Of a stretch of DNA of 64,000 nt, positions 38,062 to 47,913 are shown piece after piece. A program made the position numbers and the translations under genes. Source of the stretch: Microbulbifer sp. THAF38 (lineage in GTDB: Bacteria > Pseudomonadota > Gammaproteobacteria > Pseudomonadales > Cellvibrionaceae); contig NZ_CP045369.1 of NCBI RefSeq assembly GCF_009363535.1, forward strand, positions 1,375,001 to 1,439,000. The letters are read 5' to 3'. A model generated the notes under the pieces. The model did no database searches and was not told the origin of the DNA. It was given only the letters and a program-made list of their open reading frames with translations. The first letter of the stretch is position 1, and each line of letters opens with the position of its first letter.

Positions 38062-40377
38062 CTAAGGTGCGGAGTAGTTGGGTATCTGCTGGATAACCCC
38101 TTCTGGAGTATTGTGTGGAGAGCAGTAATTCTCGCCCGATGATTTGCGCAAAGGCACTGCTGCAGTGGGATCGTCACTCATCATTTCCACATAGGCCTTA
38201 TAGAGATTGCTGATATTACGCACATACTGCACAGGCTCTGAGCCTCGCACATAGCCGTAACGCGCTCGCTTGAAATACTGGGGTTGAGCCAGTTTCAACA
38301 TGGCTACCTCAACATTGTCGAACCAGACGTTAGGGTCCAGGCCTAATTGTTTGGCGAGGCGCTGCGCATCGAGAAGGTGGCCGTAACCGGCATTGTAAGA
38401 GGCGAGGGTGAACCAAAGCCTGTTTACCGTAGGCAGGGAGGGATTAAATCTGTCCCGCACCCAATCCATATATTTTACTCCGGCTTTAATACCGCGTTCC
38501 GGTTCAAATAGGGGCGGTGGGAAGCCCATTTCCTCTGCGGTTGCCGGCATTACCTGCATCAAGCCCTGGGCACCTACCGGAGAGACGGCTTTGGGATTAA
38601 AGTTACTTTCCTGCCACATCTGCGCAACGATCATGCGCCAGTCAAAGTCATATTTAAAAGCGGATTCTTTTACCAAATTATCGTAGGGCGAGAGGTTTTC
38701 GCCTGGGATCACCCGGCTGCTCACCCTCTGCATAAAGCGTTTATTGGGCTCAAAGTAGGCCGCATAATCTTTCTTGTATTGTGCTGTTTTTCGGTAGCTT
38801 TCTATAAATTTATTCAGGTTTTTCAGCAGGTGCCAGTTCTGGCGTAGAACCAGCCAACCTTGAGGCTGGGGGTCACCAAGTAAAGTTCCCAGCACCAAGT
38901 TGGGCTGCACGGAGGATTCTATTTTTGCCCGACCCGAACTGGAGATAGTTGCATCGATCAATCCATCCGCTATGAGTGAGAAAATTTGTGACTGGGACAT
39001 ATCCGGTGGTGCCACCTGAATTTCCACATTAATACCAGCATCGCGCAATGTTTTTGCAGTATCGATAAATGAAGAGTAAGCGCGCAAAGTGAGTTTTCGA
39101 CCGCTCAGATCCTGAATTTTCTCAATTGGAGGTTTATCCTTGCTGCTTACTATCTGGTCTGCTGATTCCACATAGGGCTTGGTAAATACCATCCCCTTAT
39201 CTTCATAGGAAGTAGTGATATTGAGTTCCGCCCCGGCAAAGTCGCCCCGACCAGCTCTGAGCCAGTCCGCCAAGTCTTCTTCATAGGGTACTACGATAAT
39301 TTGCAACTGAAGTTTGTGTTTGTCGGCGAAGGCTTTTGCCAAGTCATAGTCAAACCCCATTAGCAGACCCTTCCATAGGAAATAAGTTGTAGGGCCGTTA
39401 TAGGTGAGCAAACGGATAACCCCCGTTTTTTTGATGCCTTTCCAGTCGGTAATACGCTCTTCCTGCGCCTTAACCAAATTGCGGGTAAGGAAGTTATCTA
39501 CCGTCGAGTTAAGGCGCCTGGTGTCTTTGCGCATTCCCCAGGCAATATTTTGTACTTCACTGACATAGGCCCCTAAGCGCAAGTCATCCCGATAATTACG
39601 TAAATCCTCCGCGGAAAAGTCTTCCAGTATTGCCACTCGATTACTTTTCATGTTGAGCATATCGACTAAGCCGTCGCGATTACCGTGGATAATAAATTCC
39701 CTAACCGTGAGGTTTGCATCAGGGTATTTGGCAATTAACTGTTTTGCCGTTTCCATATTGGCTGAACCCTGCGGCACGATTAACTCAACATCGCTTAGTT
39801 TGCTCGGGTCACTAATGTCTGGACCAGATGCACCGGTGACAAGCTGTTGGCGGGAGTGGCGAATGGGGACACTGAAATCGATGATTTTTTTGCGGTCATC
39901 AGTCACTGTCAGGTTATAGGCAATGACATCGGCCTCACCGGCAATCAACATCTCCACTGCTTTATTGGGGGTTGGGGCCTTGATCCACTTGGCCTCCAGT
40001 TTGAGTTGGTTAGCGAGTTTATTACCCAGCTCGAAGTTACGCAGGCTGACTACCCCGTCTCGGGGAAGCAGGTTTTCCGAAGCGCCTGTCAGGTTTACAA
40101 AGCGAATCGTACCGTGTTTTTTTATTTCCTTGAGATCACCGGTCTCGATGTAATTGACCTGTTGTTCTTTTGCAGGCGTAACGGGAGGACCTTTTTTCCC
40201 TTGTGTTTGGGTGTCTGCCTTGGAGCTACTTTCAGAAGTGGCAGTGGATTGGATTGCACTTCCATTCTCAGTGCTCTCGGGTGCTTTTGGGGCGCACCCG
40301 GCGAGCGCGAAAATTAGTACGAAAAGGTATATTAAAACCCAGCAATAGGGGCTGATAGCTTTATAGCGACACCTCAT
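38062..40377 (-). CDS. MltF-like lytic transglycosylase lipoprotein with two SBP domains
   Basis: A 771-residue lipoprotein. The lipobox L25-A-G-C28 ends a hydrophobic leader and a Ser/Thr-rich linker follows. Two family 3 solute-binding domains come next, at about residues 75-310 (KKHGTIRFVNLTG) and 315-555 (KKTGVIRLLTYNG, GFDYDLAKAFAD). The C-terminal SLT transglycosylase domain has the catalytic glutamate E590 in MWQESNFNPKA, then GAQGLMQVMPATA and SYNAGYG. E. coli MltF has one such sensor domain and about 500 residues, so the duplication is notable. It cleaves peptidoglycan, probably in response to a bound cell-wall fragment; that is inference. ATG 40377 has GGAG seven bases upstream. Confidence 0.9.
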   Translation of the reverse strand: MRCRYKAISPYCWVLIYLFVLIFALAGCAPKAPESTENGSAIQSTATSESSSKADTQTQGKKGPPVTPAKEQQVNYIETGDLKEIKKHGTIRFVNLTGASENLLPRDGVVSLRNFELGNKLANQLKLEAKWIKAPTPNKAVEMLIAGEADVIAYNLTVTDDRKKIIDFSVPIRHSRQQLVTGASGPDISDPSKLSDVELIVPQGSANMETAKQLIAKYPDANLTVREFIIHGNRDGLVDMLNMKSNRVAILEDFSAEDLRNYRDDLRLGAYVSEVQNIAWGMRKDTRRLNSTVDNFLTRNLVKAQEERITDWKGIKKTGVIRLLTYNGPTTYFLWKGLLMGFDYDLAKAFADKHKLQLQIIVVPYEEDLADWLRAGRGDFAGAELNITTSYEDKGMVFTKPYVESADQIVSSKDKPPIEKIQDLSGRKLTLRAYSSFIDTAKTLRDAGINVEIQVAPPDMSQSQIFSLIADGLIDATISSSGRAKIESSVQPNLVLGTLLGDPQPQGWLVLRQNWHLLKNLNKFIESYRKTAQYKKDYAAYFEPNKRFMQRVSSRVIPGENLSPYDNLVKESAFKYDFDWRMIVAQMWQESNFNPKAVSPVGAQGLMQVMPATAEEMGFPPPLFEPERGIKAGVKYMDWVRDRFNPSLPTVNRLWFTLASYNAGYGHLLDAQRLAKQLGLDPNVWFDNVEVAMLKLAQPQYFKRARYGYVRGSEPVQYVRNISNLYKAYVEMMSDDPTAAVPLRKSSGENYCSPHNTPEGVIQQIPNYSAP

Positions 40378-40447
40378 AGATAGCTCCAAAAGCTCTCTAC
40401 AGGTGGATTATAGTGTCGTGCCCCGATAGCCCATTCGCTGGTTTTTT

Positions 40448-41800
40448 TTAGTGGTCGATGCTCTCCACCTTGGCAGAGAAGTGACCGCGGGCCAGTTGAA
40501 CTTCAATCTCCTGGTTAATCTCCAGTGCGCGGCTGTCTTTCAAGGCGCGTCCCTGTGAATCTTTGGCGATGGCATATCCCCGCTGTAAAACTGCTAGGGG
40601 GCTTACATGATGAAGTAACTGCGCCTGGTGATTGAGCCTGTCAGTTTTTTGCAGTAAAAGGCGTTCCGCCGCTCGCTCTAAGGCATTTTGTACCTGCCTC
40701 AGTTGCTCGCCTTTTTCCTGCAGTTGTCGCTGGGGTTGGCAGTGGGCGAAGGCCCGCAGGGTCGATGTCAATTGGCTGCGGCGTAGCTGGATTTGCTGCT
40801 GCCCTGCTGTTAATAGGCGCATCTCCAGGTGGTCGAGGCGTTGTGAGCGGTTTTGTAGTTGCTCACGGGGGTGGCGCAGCCGATTTCGATTCAGCGTAAC
40901 TTGCTGTTGTAAATGACGCACCTGGTGCTGGATGGCCCGATATAATCGAAGCTTGCTGTTTTCCAGGCGTTGAAATAACTCAGCGGCATTTGCGCTGGCA
41001 ATTTCTGCAGCCGCAGAGGGGGTGGGTGCACGCACATCGGCGGCAAGGTCAGAAACCGTCGTGTCGGTCTCGTGACCTACGGCGGAGATTGTGGGGATAG
41101 GGCAAACCGCTAAAGCCCTCGCCACAACTTCTTCATTAAAGGGCCAAAGATCCTCCAGAGAGCCGCCGCCGCGACCCACAATAAGCAAGTCGTGGCGTCC
41201 GCTGCGCCCTGCCTTTTCGATAGCGTCGGCGATTTGCAGTGCAGCTCCCTGGCCCTGTACGGCCACTGGCCAGAGTTCAATTTGCGCTCCAGGGTGGCGG
41301 CGCTCCAACACATGGATCATGTCGCGGATAGCGGCGCCGGTGGGGGAGGTGATAATACCGATATTGGTGGGTAAATAGGGCAGGGCGCGTTTGCGGGCGC
41401 TATCGAACAGCCCTTCGGCTTGAAGCTTGGCCTTGAGCTGTTCCAGTTGGCGCATCAGGGCGCCAAAGCCAGCCTCCTCCATATGCTCCACGATCAGCTG
41501 GAATTCCCCGCGGCCCTCGTAGAGGCTTACCCGTGCACGGATCAGCACTTCGCGGCCGTTTTGTGGGCGAAAGGCCACACTGCGGTTGCGTCCGCGGAAC
41601 ATGGCACAGCGCACCTGGGCGCGGGCGTCTTTCAAACTAAAATACCAGTGGCCTGAGCTGGGCACGGTAAAATTGGAGATCTCCCCACCGATCCACAGTA
41701 AGGGTACGCTGCCCTCCAGCAATTGTTTCACCTCCCGGTTGAGGTCGCTAACCGAGAGGACGCTACGCTTGGTGTTGGGGGCTGCGGAGCTGGATTGCAT
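40448..41800 (-). CDS. xseA: Exodeoxyribonuclease VII large subunit
   Basis: A 450-residue XseA. The N-terminal OB-fold domain reads VSDLNREVKQLLEG and GEISNFTVPSSGHWYFSLKD. The catalytic domain has GIITSPTGAAIRDMI, VGRGGGSLEDLWPFNEE and SAVGHETDTTVSDLAAD. A long coiled-coil follows to the C-terminus. With XseB it degrades single-stranded DNA. The small subunit gene is not in this window. It is divergent from guaB, the arrangement also seen in E. coli. Confidence 0.96.
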   Translation of the reverse strand: MQSSSAAPNTKRSVLSVSDLNREVKQLLEGSVPLLWIGGEISNFTVPSSGHWYFSLKDARAQVRCAMFRGRNRSVAFRPQNGREVLIRARVSLYEGRGEFQLIVEHMEEAGFGALMRQLEQLKAKLQAEGLFDSARKRALPYLPTNIGIITSPTGAAIRDMIHVLERRHPGAQIELWPVAVQGQGAALQIADAIEKAGRSGRHDLLIVGRGGGSLEDLWPFNEEVVARALAVCPIPTISAVGHETDTTVSDLAADVRAPTPSAAAEIASANAAELFQRLENSKLRLYRAIQHQVRHLQQQVTLNRNRLRHPREQLQNRSQRLDHLEMRLLTAGQQQIQLRRSQLTSTLRAFAHCQPQRQLQEKGEQLRQVQNALERAAERLLLQKTDRLNHQAQLLHHVSPLAVLQRGYAIAKDSQGRALKDSRALEINQEIEVQLARGHFSAKVESIDH

Positions 41801-41898
41801 CTGTGCTTCTCAAGTGAAAACTGGCGGAGCAATATTGCAGCATCCCCCTTTTAGGTAAAGTGCTTTGCTCGTTTAATTCGATTTTCTGTAAATTGTCA

Positions 41899-41927
41899 TT
41901 TGCGCTTTTTTCCTTGAGAGGTATAAT
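41899..41927 (+). promoter_or_regulatory. Probable guaB promoter
   Basis: A consensus -10 box, TATAAT at 41922-41927, lies 46 bases before the guaB start. The best-spaced -35 is poor (TTTGCG at 41899), so activity may need an activator or depend on growth-rate control. The call rests on the -10 box. Confidence 0.45.
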
Positions 41928-41972
41928 CGCGCCGATACCCAATCCCGCCTATTCGAGGTTTGAGTGTCAACA

Positions 41973-43460
41973 ATGTCTGAATCCAATCTGCGCATCGCGC
42001 GCGAAGCCCTCACTTTCGACGACGTCCTACTTGTGCCCGGTTATTCCGAGGTGACTGCCAAGGATGTCAGCCTTAAAACCAAACTGTCCCGTAACATCAC
42101 CCTGAATATTCCCATTGTCTCCGCCGCCATGGATTCAGTGACGGAATCGCGCCTGGCTATTGCCCTGGCTCAGGAAGGTGGTATCGGCATTATCCACAAG
42201 AGTATGTCTATCGAAGAGCAGGCTCTTGCGGTGCGCGCCGTGAAAAAATTTGAAGCCGGTGTGGTTAAAGACCCGATCACGATCGAGTCGGATGCCACCG
42301 TTCGCGAATTGATCGCCCTGACCACCCATCACAATATTTCCGGGGTTCCGGTGATGGATAGAGGAGATTTGGTGGGTATCGTCACCAGTCGCGATGTCCG
42401 CTTCCTTACCGACCTGGATGTAAGTGTTGCCAGTGTGATGACGCCAAAAGAGCGCCTGGTAACTGCCCACGAAGATGCTTCTTCTGATCATGTGCGTGAA
42501 TTGCTGCACAAGCACCGCATCGAAAAGGTGTTGGTGGTAAACGACAATTTCGAGCTGCGTGGTCTGATTACTGTAAAAGACTTTAACAAAGCTGAGCAGT
42601 ATCCAAACTCCTGTAAAGATTCCGATGGCCGTCTGCGTGTTGGTGCCTCAGTAGGTACCAGCCCGGATACCGATGACCGCGTGGCGGCATTAGTAGAAGC
42701 CGGTGTCGATGTACTGGTAGTGGATACCGCCCACGGCCATTCCCGCAACGTGATTGATCGTGTGCGTCGCATTAAAGAGATGCATCCCCAGGTGGATGTG
42801 ATTGGCGGCAATATTGCAACCGGCGATGCCGCGCGCGCACTGGTGGAAGCCGGTGCGGACGCGGTGAAAGTCGGTATTGGCCCGGGTTCTATTTGCACCA
42901 CCCGAATCGTAACGGGTATCGGTGTTCCCCAGGTCACTGCAATTGCCGAGGTTTCCTCTGCGCTTGAAGGTACCGGTGTGCCCATGATCGCCGATGGCGG
43001 TATCCGCTACTCCGGTGATATCTCCAAGGCAATTGTTGCCGGTGCTTCCTCTGTAATGATGGGCTCCATGTTTGCCGGTACCGAAGAGGCGCCGGGCGAG
43101 GTGGAGCTTTACCAGGGGCGTACTTACAAATCCTATCGCGGTATGGGCTCCCTCGGCGCTATGGCGCGCACACAGGGTTCCTCTGATCGCTACTTCCAGG
43201 ATGCCAGTAAGGGCGCAGAAAAACTGGTTCCAGAGGGTATCGAAGGGCGTGTTCCTTACAAAGGTCCTCTGTCTGCCATTGTGCATCAGATGCTGGGCGG
43301 CCTGCGCTCTGCTATGGGCTATACCGGCAGTGTGGATATCGAAACCATGCGCACTCGCCCGGAATTTGTGCGGGTAACCTCCGCCGGCATGGGTGAATCC
43401 CATGTGCACGATGTGCAGATTACCAAAGAGGCGCCCAACTACCCGGTGGGCGGACGCTAA
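41973..43460 (+). CDS. guaB: Inosine-5'-monophosphate dehydrogenase
   Basis: A 495-residue IMP dehydrogenase that makes XMP from IMP, the first step to GMP. The catalytic barrel has the active-site loop [11 protein letters not shown] with nucleophile C308, and [14 protein letters not shown]. Two CBS domains sit at about residues 95-205 as an inserted regulatory module. The start could be ATG 41973 or GTG 41964; GAGG at 41955 is better spaced for the GTG, while the ATG gives the usual family length. A strong hairpin separates it from guaA. Confidence 0.96.
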   Translation: MSESNLRIAREALTFDDVLLVPGYSEVTAKDVSLKTKLSRNITLNIPIVSAAMDSVTESRLAIALAQEGGIGIIHKSMSIEEQALAVRAVKKFEAGVVKDPITIESDATVRELIALTTHHNISGVPVMDRGDLVGIVTSRDVRFLTDLDVSVASVMTPKERLVTAHEDASSDHVRELLHKHRIEKVLVVNDNFELRGLITVKDFNKAEQYPNSCKDSDGRLRVGASVGTSPDTDDRVAALVEAGVDVLVVDTAHGHSRNVIDRVRRIKEMHPQVDVIGGNIATGDAARALVEAGADAVKVGIGPGSICTTRIVTGIGVPQVTAIAEVSSALEGTGVPMIADGGIRYSGDISKAIVAGASSVMMGSMFAGTEEAPGEVELYQGRTYKSYRGMGSLGAMARTQGSSDRYFQDASKGAEKLVPEGIEGRVPYKGPLSAIVHQMLGGLRSAMGYTGSVDIETMRTRPEFVRVTSAGMGESHVHDVQITKEAPNYPVGGR

Positions 43461-43492
43461 GCCTCTCGGTGAACAACTTTCAGTACCAAGCC

Positions 43493-43530
43493 GCAAACGG
43501 ACCTTTCAGGTCCGTTTGCCGTTATTTATT
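43493..43530 (+). terminator. Hairpin between guaB and guaA
   Basis: A perfect 11-bp stem, GCAAACGGACC and GGTCCGTTTGC around TTTCA, is followed by CGTTATTTATTCTG. It lies 28 bases before guaA. The broken T tract suggests partial termination or an RNA-stabilising element within the operon. Confidence 0.65.
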
Positions 43531-43547
43531 CTGTTAATGAGTCAATC

Positions 43548-45125
43548 ATGAGCCAAGATATCCACTCCAGCCGAATCCTGATCCTCGACTTTGGGTCCCA
43601 GTACACCCAGTTGATCGCCCGCCGTGTGCGCGAGCTGGGTGTTTTCTCTGAAATTCGCGCCTTCGATATGAGCGATGAAGAGATCCGCGAATACAACCCG
43701 AAAGGTATTATTCTGGCTGGCGGGCCTGAGTCCGTACCGGAAGAGGGTTCTCCCCGTGCGCCAGAAGCGGTTTTCAATTTGGGCGTGCCGGTATTGGGCA
43801 TCTGCTATGGCATGCAAACCATGGCACATCAACTCGGTGGTGCCGTACAGGGCAGTAACATCCGCGAGTTTGGCTACGCCCAGGTAAAAGTCGAAGGCAG
43901 CTCCAATCTACTGCGCGATATCAAAGACCACCTCAACGAGGAAGGGGAAGCGCTGCTGGATGTATGGATGAGCCATGGCGATAAGGTTGTGCAGATGCCG
44001 GAAGGCTTTGAGCTGATGGCTTCCACCGATTCCTGCCCCATCGCCGGTATGTACTCCGCCGAGAAGAATTTCTTCGGTGTGCAGTTCCACCCGGAAGTTA
44101 CCCACACCCTGCAGGGCATGCGGATCTATGAACACTTTGTTATCGATATCTGCGGCTGTGAAAAACTCTGGACGCCGGCCAATATTATCGAGGATTCCAT
44201 CGCCAAAGTGCGCGAGCAGGTAGGTGAAGGCAAAGTGTTGCTGGGTCTTTCAGGTGGTGTCGACAGCTCTGTGGTGGCGGCACTGCTGCACAAGGCGATT
44301 GGCGATCAGCTGACCTGTGTTTTTGTGGACAACGGCCTGTTGCGCAAAAACGAAGGTGATCAGGTAATGCAAATGTTCGCCGACAATATGGGTGTACGGG
44401 TTGTTCGCGCCGATGCGGAAGAAGACTTCCTCTCGCGTCTGGTGGGTGTGGATGAGCCTGAAGCCAAGCGCAAAATTATCGGCAATACCTTTATTGAAAT
44501 ATTCGATCGCGAAGCTTCCAAGCTGCAGGATGTTAAGTTCCTGGCTCAGGGCACTATCTATCCGGATGTGATCGAATCCGCCGCCGCCAAAACCGGCAAA
44601 GCCCATGTGATTAAGTCGCACCACAATGTGGGTGGCCTGCCGGAAGATATGCAGTTCGAGTTGGTGGAACCGCTGCGCGAACTGTTCAAGGATGAAGTGC
44701 GCAAGATCGGCCTGGAGCTGGGCCTGCCCTACGATATGGTCTACCGCCACCCCTTCCCGGGACCGGGTCTGGGGGTGCGTATTCTCGGCGAAGTAAAGAG
44801 AGAGTACGCCGATATCCTGCGCGAGGCAGATGCGATCTTTATCGAGGAGTTACACAAGGCCGATTGGTATCACAAAACCAGCCAGGCGTTTGTGGTGTTC
44901 CTGCCGGTGAAATCGGTTGGTGTGGTGGGTGATGGTCGCCGTTACGAATATGTGGTGGCACTGCGCGCAGTGGAAACCGTGGACTTTATGACAGCCCGTT
45001 GGGCGCACCTGCCTTACGAGCTGATTGAGAAAGTCTCCAATCGCATAATCAATGAGATTGAGCATATCTCCCGCGTAGCTTACGACGTATCGAGCAAACC
45101 ACCGGCCACCATCGAGTGGGAATAA
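43548..45125 (+). CDS. guaA: GMP synthase (glutamine-hydrolysing)
   Basis: A 525-residue GMP synthase that converts XMP to GMP with glutamine nitrogen. The N-terminal class I amidotransferase has C86 in GICYGMQ and the HPE pair in FHPEVTHT. The ATP-pyrophosphatase loop [13 protein letters not shown] follows. The C-terminal dimerisation domain ends in PPATIEWE, as in all bacterial GuaA. It probably shares a transcript with guaB across an 87-base gap containing a hairpin. It ends at a strong terminator. Confidence 0.97.
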   Translation: MSQDIHSSRILILDFGSQYTQLIARRVRELGVFSEIRAFDMSDEEIREYNPKGIILAGGPESVPEEGSPRAPEAVFNLGVPVLGICYGMQTMAHQLGGAVQGSNIREFGYAQVKVEGSSNLLRDIKDHLNEEGEALLDVWMSHGDKVVQMPEGFELMASTDSCPIAGMYSAEKNFFGVQFHPEVTHTLQGMRIYEHFVIDICGCEKLWTPANIIEDSIAKVREQVGEGKVLLGLSGGVDSSVVAALLHKAIGDQLTCVFVDNGLLRKNEGDQVMQMFADNMGVRVVRADAEEDFLSRLVGVDEPEAKRKIIGNTFIEIFDREASKLQDVKFLAQGTIYPDVIESAAAKTGKAHVIKSHHNVGGLPEDMQFELVEPLRELFKDEVRKIGLELGLPYDMVYRHPFPGPGLGVRILGEVKREYADILREADAIFIEELHKADWYHKTSQAFVVFLPVKSVGVVGDGRRYEYVVALRAVETVDFMTARWAHLPYELIEKVSNRIINEIEHISRVAYDVSSKPPATIEWE

Positions 45126-45144
45126 GCGTTTAATCCCGCGGCTT

Positions 45145-45175
45145 AAATGGGGTGCAAGGCACCCCATTTCCCTAT
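45145..45175 (+). terminator. Rho-independent terminator of guaBA
   Basis: A perfect 11-bp stem, AAATGGGGTGC and GCACCCCATTT around AAG, lies 20 bases after the guaA stop and is followed by CCCTATTTC. Confidence 0.8.
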
Positions 45176-45509
45176 TTCTCCCGCCAAGCGTGCCACTTTC
45201 CACAGCTGTGATCTCTCACACTCGGAGGCGCTTATTTGGTTCGTCCGTCTCTGATCAATCTCTTGTAATCCGCTGTAACTCGTTGATTTTTTAAGCGTTT
45301 CAAAAGCTGATCATTTTTTCCTCAGATTGTCACACTGGCGCAACCATGGGCCTTTGCGCCGGGGAGGGAATAGTTATCCTCGGAGTTATCCACAGAATCT
45401 GTGGGTAGCCTTTCGATGAGGGGAATGGGGTGGATATCTTGCTGGCGGGAAGTATCTGCGGGGCACCTTTATTCAAGGCTACCCCATTCAAGGCTACCCA
45501 GGTGGCCGA
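45176..45509. other. Intergenic region with DnaA box and short tandem repeat
   Basis: About 330 bases between convergent guaA and the TrmH-family gene, with no gene. A consensus DnaA box TTATCCACA lies at 45386-45394 as part of the inverted repeat CCACAG-AAT-CTGTGG. A 15-base unit (ATTCAAGGCTACCCC) is repeated in tandem at 45471-45500, ending nine bases before the TrmH stop codon. Confidence 0.55.
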
Positions 45510-46286
45510 TTAGAATTGTTGGCGAAAGCTGATCAATGCGGCGGTAACTGCCACGTTGAGGCTCTCCACACCGTTTTGCATGGGGATACGCACTAACTCA
45601 TTGCACTGTTTGGCGACGGCGTCGCTGACACCGTGAGTTTCGTTGCCCAACACAAAAATGGTTGGCTTGTTACCGGTAATCTCTGCCAGAGTCACTGAGG
45701 CGTAGGAGGACAGGCCACAGATGCGTGCGCCAGACTCGCGAAAGTCTGCCAGTGCATCTGCCAGCGTTTCGCAACGGAGTATCTGAGTTTTAAACAGGGT
45801 ACCGGTGCTGGCTTTGATAACCAATGGATCTATTTGTGCGCAGCCTTTCCTGGGCAGGATGATTCCGTCCACGCCGCCAGCACAGGCAGAGCGGATAATC
45901 ATGCCGAGATTCTGTGGGTTGGTAATACCGTCCAGAGCCAAAAGTTCGTAGGTTTTAACCTCATTCCTGTGATTTTGTAGGAAGGCTTTATAACTACCGT
46001 AGTTGGGTAGGGCGAGATCCAGTGCCACCCCCTGATCCTGGCGGGAATTTTTCGAGATGCGGGAGAGCCCTTTGCGATCCCAAAAGGCGGTTTCTATCTG
46101 GCGCTCCTCGGCCAGGGCTTCCATGCGGCTGATCAGTTGATCGCGCCGGTTACTGCTCGCCAAGTGCAGTTTGTGTACCGGGAGGTCTGGGTCTTCCAGT
46201 GCTTCGAGTACCGGTTTGCGCCCGTAAATAGTTAGCAGGCTGTCGAAAAAAGCTCTTTTTTTCAGGTATTCAGAGGAGTCTTTCAC
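45510..46286 (-). CDS. TrmH/SpoU-family RNA 2'-O-methyltransferase
   Basis: A 258-residue SPOUT methyltransferase. An N-terminal substrate-binding domain (YGRKPVLEAL) is followed by the knotted SAM-binding domain with all three SpoU motifs: NPQNLGMIIRSA, FVLGNETHGVS and PMQNGVESLNVAVTAA. It resembles RlmB and the rRNA methyltransferases that modify 23S rRNA ribose groups, but the exact target cannot be fixed. It overlaps the upstream DUF2520 gene by four bases and is last in the operon. Confidence 0.9.
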   Translation of the reverse strand: MKDSSEYLKKRAFFDSLLTIYGRKPVLEALEDPDLPVHKLHLASSNRRDQLISRMEALAEERQIETAFWDRKGLSRISKNSRQDQGVALDLALPNYGSYKAFLQNHRNEVKTYELLALDGITNPQNLGMIIRSACAGGVDGIILPRKGCAQIDPLVIKASTGTLFKTQILRCETLADALADFRESGARICGLSSYASVTLAEITGNKPTIFVLGNETHGVSDAVAKQCNELVRIPMQNGVESLNVAVTAALISFRQQF

Positions 46287-47152
46287 CGCATTGGCTCACT
46301 CAATAATTCGATCAATTTGGCCGCGCTTTCATCGGATAGCTGGCCGCGCCGCGCCAACTCTACACAGGCGAGGCCCAGTTGGCGATAGTGGTGCGCAAGT
46401 TCTGGCGATACCGACGTTAAGTTTTTCAGCTGGTTGGCTACGGTTTCCAGGTCACCCCGGGCGATCGGGCCGGTGAGGGATGTCTCCGGCCCCAGGGCCA
46501 TATTGTTCTGAGCAGTCTGCAGGACAATGGGCTCCAGTAACTTGAGGGCGCTGTCGCGGTCGATGCCCGCCGCGGCGAAGCTGTGCAGGCTGAGGTCGAT
46601 CAACACGGTGAGATAGTTGCACGCGATCACCGAACCCGCATGGTATAGAGACTTATGTTGGGCTTCGATGGTGAGGGTCTTACAGCCTATGGCAGTGAAG
46701 GCTTCCTCTAAAGCTGCAGTGGCAGAGCTGTCGCCTTCTAGGGCAACACTGCTGCCAGTGAAGCTATCGAGGGAACGCAGCGGGTCGGCAAAGCTGTGTA
46801 CCGGGTGGGCGCTGGCGATGGAGGCGGGGCGCAGAACTTCGAGCACTTGGGAGCTGAGGGCGCCGCTGCAGTGAAAGGCAACAATGCCTTCGCGCTTGCC
46901 AAGGTGGTCAGCGAGGCGATCGGCTGTTGCGGCAATTTCGCTATCGCCGCAGGCGATCAGCCAGAAGTCCGCCGGTTCCATGGATTTCAGTGCGGGAACT
47001 GCGCGCCCGGCGCCGATGAAATCTTCCGCTGCTTTTGCGTTATCGAAACTGCGATTAAGGATCGATTGAACCTGAAAAACTCCGGCCTGTTGCCACAGGC
47101 GCCCGAGCGTTTTCCCCAGGCGCCCGGCACCAATAATATTGAGTGTCTTCAT
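46283..47152 (-). CDS. Rossmann-like/DUF2520 protein (putative oxidoreductase)
   Basis: A 289-residue protein with an N-terminal NAD(P)-type Rossmann fold (IIGAGRLGKTLGRLW) and a helical C-terminal DUF2520 domain (HKSLYHAGSVIACNYLTVL). This pair resembles pyrroline-5-carboxylate and ketopantoate reductases, but family members have no firmly assigned reaction. It overlaps pdxJ by one base and the TrmH gene by four, so it is translated with both. Confidence 0.8.
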   Translation of the reverse strand: MKTLNIIGAGRLGKTLGRLWQQAGVFQVQSILNRSFDNAKAAEDFIGAGRAVPALKSMEPADFWLIACGDSEIAATADRLADHLGKREGIVAFHCSGALSSQVLEVLRPASIASAHPVHSFADPLRSLDSFTGSSVALEGDSSATAALEEAFTAIGCKTLTIEAQHKSLYHAGSVIACNYLTVLIDLSLHSFAAAGIDRDSALKLLEPIVLQTAQNNMALGPETSLTGPIARGDLETVANQLKNLTSVSPELAHHYRQLGLACVELARRGQLSDESAAKLIELLSEPMR

Positions 47153-47910
47153 TAGTTGCCGGCGAGGCAGCTCAGGTAGGCTTTAACGGCATTTTCTAAG
47201 CCCATGCCGATGGCATCCACGGTGAGGGCGTGGCCGATGGAGACTTCCTGCAATCCCGGCAGGGTGCGGTAGCGGGGCAGGTTGACCAGGTTCAGGTCGT
47301 GACCCGCATTCACCCCCAGTCCCAGCTGGCGCGCGTGCTCCGCGGCGGCACAGTGGGCGTTGAAGATGTCTTCTAGCTCTGCACTCTGCTTGGCGGCTGC
47401 CTCCGCATAAGGGCCGGTGTACAGCTCAATGCGGTCAGCGCCCACATCCTTGGCCAGGCTGATCTGCTCCAGATCCGGGTCCATAAACAGGCTGACACGG
47501 ATGCCGGCGTCCTTGAGCTTGGCGATTATGGGCACTAAGCGCGGCCCGTCCAGCTTGAGGTTGAAGCCGTGGTCCGAGGTCAGTTGGTCGTTGCTGTCGG
47601 GAACCAGGGTGCACTGGTCCGGCTGGGTTTCCAGAGCGAGTGACATCAGGCCTGGGTAGTCCCCCTGGTGCTCGGCAAAAGGATTGCCCTCAATATTGAA
47701 CTCAATACCATGGCGATCGCGACAGAGGGCGGCCAGTTCGCGCACGTCACGGGGGCGAATATGGCGTTGATCCGGGCGCGGGTGCACGGTGATCCCCTGG
47801 GCGCCTGCGTCCAGGCACATTCGGCCGTGGGCGGTAACATCGGGAAAGTTACCTTCGCGGGAATTGCGGATCAGGGCGATTTTGTTGAGATTAACACTGA
47901 GAGCGATCAC
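47152..47910 (-). CDS. pdxJ: Pyridoxine 5'-phosphate synthase
   Basis: A 252-residue TIM-barrel enzyme that closes the vitamin B6 ring from aminoacetone phosphate and deoxyxylulose phosphate. Family blocks VNLNKIALIRNSR, GITVHPRPDQRHI and EFNIEGNP near the N-terminus are intact, as is the C-terminal EVSIGHALTVDAIGMG. The start is GTG with GGGAG eight bases upstream, a ribosome site that overlaps the end of the cyclophilin gene. In E. coli pdxJ follows era-recO; here it follows a cyclophilin. Confidence 0.95.
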   Translation of the reverse strand: MIALSVNLNKIALIRNSREGNFPDVTAHGRMCLDAGAQGITVHPRPDQRHIRPRDVRELAALCRDRHGIEFNIEGNPFAEHQGDYPGLMSLALETQPDQCTLVPDSNDQLTSDHGFNLKLDGPRLVPIIAKLKDAGIRVSLFMDPDLEQISLAKDVGADRIELYTGPYAEAAAKQSAELEDIFNAHCAAAEHARQLGLGVNAGHDLNLVNLPRYRTLPGLQEVSIGHALTVDAIGMGLENAVKAYLSCLAGN

Positions 47911-47913
47911 AGC

